NCBI GenBank assembly: GCA_019314425.1
Contig: JAFCZI010000185.1
Coordinates: forward strand, 1-9,199
DNA: 9,199 bases
Origin: Deltaproteobacteria bacterium
Lineage (GTDB): Bacteria; Desulfobacterota; DSM-4660; Desulfatiglandales; Desulfatiglandaceae
Direction of reading: 5' to 3'
Shown here one piece after another: positions 6,836 to 9,199 of this stretch. The notes beneath the pieces were generated by a model. That model was not told the origin of the DNA, did not search any database, and saw nothing but the letters and a program-made list of their open reading frames with translations. Numbering within the stretch: the first letter of the stretch is position 1; each line of letters begins with the position of its first letter. The translations under genes were made by a program, and so were the position numbers.

Positions 6836-6864
6836 AGCATAATGCTGCAATGACAGCATGTCAA
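6836..6864 (-). promoter_or_regulatory. Sigma-70 promoter of the cytX-thiD-gadB transcript
   Basis: The minus strand reads TTGACA (6859-6864), 17-nt spacer, TATGCT (6836-6841): a perfect -35 and a good -10. The predicted start near 6828-6830 falls just before the riboswitch P1 strand. Confidence 0.8.
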
Positions 6865-6923
6865 GAAATTCGAATCATCCTTCACAAACAACTCCTAACG
6901 AGAATTCTCTTTCATTGCGGCTA

Positions 6924-6953
6924 TTGACAAAAATTGGCGTATAAGAATATCAT
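6924..6953 (+). promoter_or_regulatory. Sigma-70 promoter of the DUF3124 gene
   Basis: TTGACA (6924-6929), 18-nt spacer, TATCAT (6948-6953). The -35 is perfect and the -10 matches at five of six positions. The start codon at 6977 follows 23 nt later, leaving a very short leader that contains only the Shine-Dalgarno. It is divergent from the riboswitch promoter. Confidence 0.7.
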
Positions 6954-6976
6954 AGGAAAAGCAGAGGAGAAGCGAA

Positions 6977-7471
6977 ATGAAAAAGAAAATGCGTCGGAGT
7001 TTGAAGTTTTTACCCTTTGTGTTCTGTTTTTTAAGCAGTCTGTTTTTTGGGATAAACACCACAGGTGCAGCTTCGGAGATGTTCATGTCAAAGGGAGAGG
7101 CCATTTATGTGCCCGTCTATTCCCATATCTACAGCGGCGACCGGGAACACCCTTTTTATCTGACCGCCACCCTCAGTGTTCGAAACACGGATCCGAAACA
7201 TGCCATTACCATTCTCTCCGTGGACTACTATGATTCAAAAGGAAAACTGCTGAAGCCATACCTTGAAAACCCGGTCATTCTCAAACCCCTTGCCACAAAC
7301 CGCTACATCATCAAGGAATCGGACAAAAGCGGTGGATCTGGCGCCAATTTCATTGTGAAATGGAAATCCAGCGTGAAAGTCAATGCGCCCATTGTTGAGA
7401 GCATTATGATCAGCACCAAAACCCAGCAGGGCATTTCGTTCATTTCCCGGGGGCGGGTCATTCAGGAATGA
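6977..7471 (+). CDS. DUF3124 family secreted protein
   Basis: A 164-residue protein with a signal peptide: basic MKKKMRRSLK, hydrophobic core FLPFVFCFLSSLFF (11-24) and likely cleavage after TTGAA (about residue 32). The mature part matches DUF3124, a family of unknown function: YVPVYSHIYSG (44-54), TATLSVRNTD, SVDYYDSKGKLLKPYLENP, and the conserved C-terminal ESDKSGGSGANFIVKW and GISFISRGRVI. It is probably a periplasmic all-beta protein; no catalytic residues can be named. The start is set by GAGGAG 7 nt before ATG 6977. It is monocistronic, with its own promoter and a hairpin 32 bp after the stop. Confidence 0.9.
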   Translation: MKKKMRRSLKFLPFVFCFLSSLFFGINTTGAASEMFMSKGEAIYVPVYSHIYSGDREHPFYLTATLSVRNTDPKHAITILSVDYYDSKGKLLKPYLENPVILKPLATNRYIIKESDKSGGSGANFIVKWKSSVKVNAPIVESIMISTKTQQGISFISRGRVIQE

Positions 7472-7498
7472 ATCCGCGTGGATACAAAATATCATGAT

Positions 7499-7645
7499 CT
7501 AAAGCGGCAAAGCCGCAGTTTTAAGTTTTAGGTTTTAGGTTTTTCAGTCAATGAACTTCTTGTTTTTTGTGACAGAAAACCAGCTGATAAGGGTCTAAAC
7601 CACGAGACATAAATAATAAAAAATACTGATGGGAGGAATACCATG
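7499..7645 (+). repeat. Intergenic module, copy B (uninterrupted)
   Basis: Order: TAAAGCGGCAAAGCCGC hairpin, four heptads CAGTTTT, AAGTTTT, AGGTTTT, AGGTTTT (7516-7543), TCAG, ATGAACTTCTTGTTTTTT, GACAGAAAACCAG, GATAAGG, then about 30 nt absent from copy A, then TACTGATGGG, Shine-Dalgarno and the prfB ATG. It is inverted relative to copy A and matches it closely up to the ribosome binding site. Copy B represents the module without the 161-bp element. Confidence 0.85.
7504..7522 (+). terminator. Hairpin terminator after the DUF3124 gene
   Basis: GCGGC-AAA-GCCGC followed by AGTTTT and further T-rich heptads, 32 bp after the stop at 7471. The stem is only 5 bp (AAA/TTT pairing may extend it), so termination may be partial. 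Same hairpin as the one after gadB. Confidence 0.5.
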
Positions 7646-8738
7646 TTTGATGACATTACGGAAAAAATTGAAACGGTGATGGACCAGCTCAATAAACTAA
7701 GAGGTCATCTTTGACTTAGATAACCAGAAACTCAAGCTGGAAGAACTGGAAAACCTCATGAGCAAAGCTGATTTCTGGCAAAGGGACCAGGACGAGATAT
7801 CCCGGTTAAACCAGAAACGGTCGGCCCTCAGCGAACAGATTAATACGTGGCAGGATCTCTTCACTCAAGCCGAGGATGCCGGGCTATTGGCGGAAATGGC
7901 CACTGAAGAGAAGGATGCGTCTACGCTCAAAGAGGTTAGCCGGGATGTGGAAAGCCTCGAGGAAAATATTAAAGGCCTGGAGCTCAGATCTCTTCTGGGC
8001 AAACCCGACGACCGGCGGAATGCCATTGTCGCCATTAATGCGGGGGCCGGCGGGACCGAAGCCCAGGACTGGGTGGAGATGCTCTTCAGGATGTATGTCC
8101 GGTGGGCTGAGGCCAAGGGGATGAAGGTCCGGGTCATTGATTACCTGGCAGGCGATGAAGCAGGTGTCAAGAATGTGGACTTTACGGTGACGGGGGCTTA
8201 CGCCTATGGCTATCTGAAATCAGAGCACGGCATCCACCGCATGGTCCGGATTTCGCCTTTTGACGCAACGGGTCGAAGACACACCTCTTTTGCCTCCGTT
8301 TCAGTGCTTCCGGAGGTGGATATAGACATCAACATTGAAGTGGAGGACAGTGATTTGCGAATTGACACCTTTCGGGCGAGCGGTCCCGGGGGGCAACATG
8401 TCAACAAAACCAGTTCGGCCATAAGGATCACGCATCTGCCGACTAAAATCGTGGCTCAGTGCCAGAATGAAAAATCACAGCATCGTAATAAAGAAATGGC
8501 CATGAAGGTGCTGAAATCGAAGCTCTACGATCTGGAAAAGAATAAGCTGGATCTGAAAAAGCAGGAAATGCACGACACTCAGAAAGATATTTCATGGGGA
8601 AGCCAGATTCGTTCCTATGTTTTCAATCCATACAGGATGGTGAAAGATCACCGCACCCATCTCGATAATGGAAATGTGGAAAAGGTGATGGATGGGGGGA
8701 TTGATCCTTTCATCGATGCGTACCTGCGGATGAAGTAG
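7643..8738 (+). CDS. prfB: Peptide chain release factor 2, with programmed +1 frameshift
   Basis: RF2 recognises UGA and UAA stop codons and triggers peptide release on the ribosome. Translation starts at ATG 7643 (GGGAGG 6 nt upstream), reads 23 codons to CTT, meets an in-frame TGA at 7712 and continues after a +1 shift at GAC 7713. The full product has 364 residues (E. coli 365). The RF2-specific anticodon tripeptide SPF is at 204-206 and the catalytic GGQ at 249-251, followed by HVNKTSSAIRITH. Taking the later ATG at 7758 as the start would lose 38 N-terminal residues and is wrong. Its leader is copy B of the intergenic module. No clear terminator follows. Confidence 0.97.
7700..7715 (+). 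other. RF2 autoregulatory frameshift site
   Basis: AGAGGTCATCTTTGAC corresponds to the E. coli site AGGGGGTATCTTTGAC: the slippery CTT before TGA followed by C, and an internal Shine-Dalgarno-like AGAGGT three bases upstream of CTT. When RF2 is scarce the ribosome pauses at TGA and slips +1. The stimulator is weaker than in E. coli. Confidence 0.95.
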
Positions 8739-8769
8739 TTGCTTATCCTTCCTGATAACTGCTAAGGGC

Positions 8770-8798
8770 TTGCCGCTGAGAAACAAATTTAGTAAAAA
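8770..8798 (+). promoter_or_regulatory. Weak promoter candidate for the hydrogenase gene
   Basis: TTGCCG, 17-nt spacer, TAAAAA; each box matches four of six consensus positions. Nothing else promoter-like, and no sigma-54 pattern, is visible between prfB and the hydrogenase start. Confidence 0.2.
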
Positions 8799-8868
8799 TC
8801 CCGGCCGATCATGCTTTGGTAGTTGTTTAAACGAATCAAGAGAGTGCGTAAGGAACAAGGAGTCGCTC

Positions 8869-9096
8869 ATGAAAAAGCTGACGAGAAGGGATTTTGTTAG
8901 GTTAGGCATAAAAATTGCGGCACTTACAGGAATTTCTCCGTATGCCCTTCCAAAGATAGTGAATGCTCTGGAAGAACTCGCGGGAAAAAATGCTCCTGTT
9001 TTGTGGCTCCAGGGTCAAAGTTGTTCAGGATGTTCGGTATCCCGGCTCAACTCCGCTGCTCCCGGGCCTGCGGAAATATTGACAGAATCCGGGTAG
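8869..9096 (+). pseudogene. Periplasmic [NiFe] hydrogenase small subunit, truncated
   Basis: The small subunit carries the iron-sulfur clusters that pass electrons to and from the Ni-Fe site of the large subunit, and takes the folded dimer through the Tat system. The 75-residue frame starts MKKLTRRDFVRLGIKIAAL: a twin-arginine signal, RRDFVRLG at 6-13. The mature domain begins NAPVLWLQGQSCSGCSVSRL, with the CSGC cysteines (52 and 55) of the proximal cluster, then NSAAPGPAEILTE. The family continues with an isoleucine/leucine-rich helix, but here SG and a stop follow (9094-9096). About 230 residues, including the other cluster ligands, are missing from this frame. AAGGAG 6 nt upstream fixes the start at 8869; the longer in-frame start at 8770 is not credible. 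Sequence after 9087 does not resemble the family, so an insertion or deletion boundary is likely. Confidence 0.85.
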
Positions 9097-9199
9097 GAGA
9101 TGGCCTGAACGACCATCCCCTCCCGACAGAACGGCTCGTACCGGCCAGGTAAGCCGCTCCTCGATCAGCAACTGAACAAAGGAAGTTCAAGAGGTTTCT
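9088..9199. other. Unidentified sequence after the hydrogenase break, possible edge of an insertion
   Basis: From about 9088 the sequence no longer encodes hydrogenase in any frame and is visibly richer in GC than the fragment before it. No plus-strand frame looks protein-like. On the minus strand one frame is open across the whole stretch, and another contains SFVQLLIEERLTWPVRAVLS, but neither shows a start or a motif I recognise. It could be the end of an insertion sequence or other mobile element, or rearranged DNA. No terminal inverted repeat can be tested because the other end is outside the window. Confidence 0.4.

Noticed and set aside
6383..6853. Plus-strand frames across the riboswitch and cytX start
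   Set aside because: They cross a structured RNA element and a terminator on the other strand and encode low-complexity basic peptides.
9088..9199. Group II intron or a named insertion sequence at the right edge
   Set aside because: No domain V hairpin, transposase motif or terminal inverted repeat could be identified in the available 110 bp.

Overview
The window looks like a chromosomal segment of a sulfate-reducing, Desulfobacterales-like bacterium (formerly deltaproteobacteria). This is an inference from gene content: a Tat-type periplasmic [NiFe] hydrogenase small subunit, a DUF3124 protein, DUF362 and acyl-CoA ligase genes, Shine-Dalgarno-led genes and roughly 50% GC. No rRNA, tRNA or CRISPR array is visible.

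Layout. 1-230 (-): the start of an uncharacterised gene running off the left edge. 482-1383 (+): a hotdog thioesterase overlapping by 4 nt a DUF362 gene that survives only as its N-terminal third. 1416-3433 (-): a cupin gene followed by an acyl-CoA ligase, a probable two-gene operon. 3432-3709: a repeated intergenic module interrupted by a 161-bp fold-back (MITE-like) element. 3706-6864 (-): a promoter, a TPP riboswitch with a visible terminator and antiterminator, then cytX (HMP transporter, broken), thiD (HMP/HMP-P kinase, broken by a 16-bp tandem duplication) and gadB (glutamate decarboxylase, intact). 6924-7471 (+): a secreted DUF3124 protein with its own promoter. 7499-7645: a second copy of the intergenic module, in opposite orientation and without the MITE. 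7643-8738 (+): prfB (release factor 2) with its programmed +1 frameshift. 8869-9096 (+): a [NiFe] hydrogenase small subunit cut off after 73 matching residues, followed by about 110 bp of unrelated sequence that may be the edge of an insertion.

How it fits together. Three points stand out. (1) The thiamine-precursor salvage operon has lost both salvage genes, yet its promoter, riboswitch and intrinsic terminator look intact. The only healthy gene downstream is gadB, whose start overlaps the original thiD stop, so gadB may have inherited TPP control. (2) Two inverted copies of a module (terminator hairpin, 7-bp tandem repeats, conserved leader, Shine-Dalgarno) lie 3.8 kb apart, one ending at the cupin start codon and one at the prfB start codon; a fold-back element sits exactly at a heptad boundary in one copy. 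(3) Four of the eleven recognisable genes (DUF362, thiD, cytX, hydrogenase small subunit) are broken by different kinds of lesion, which suggests active gene decay or, less likely, a poor assembly.
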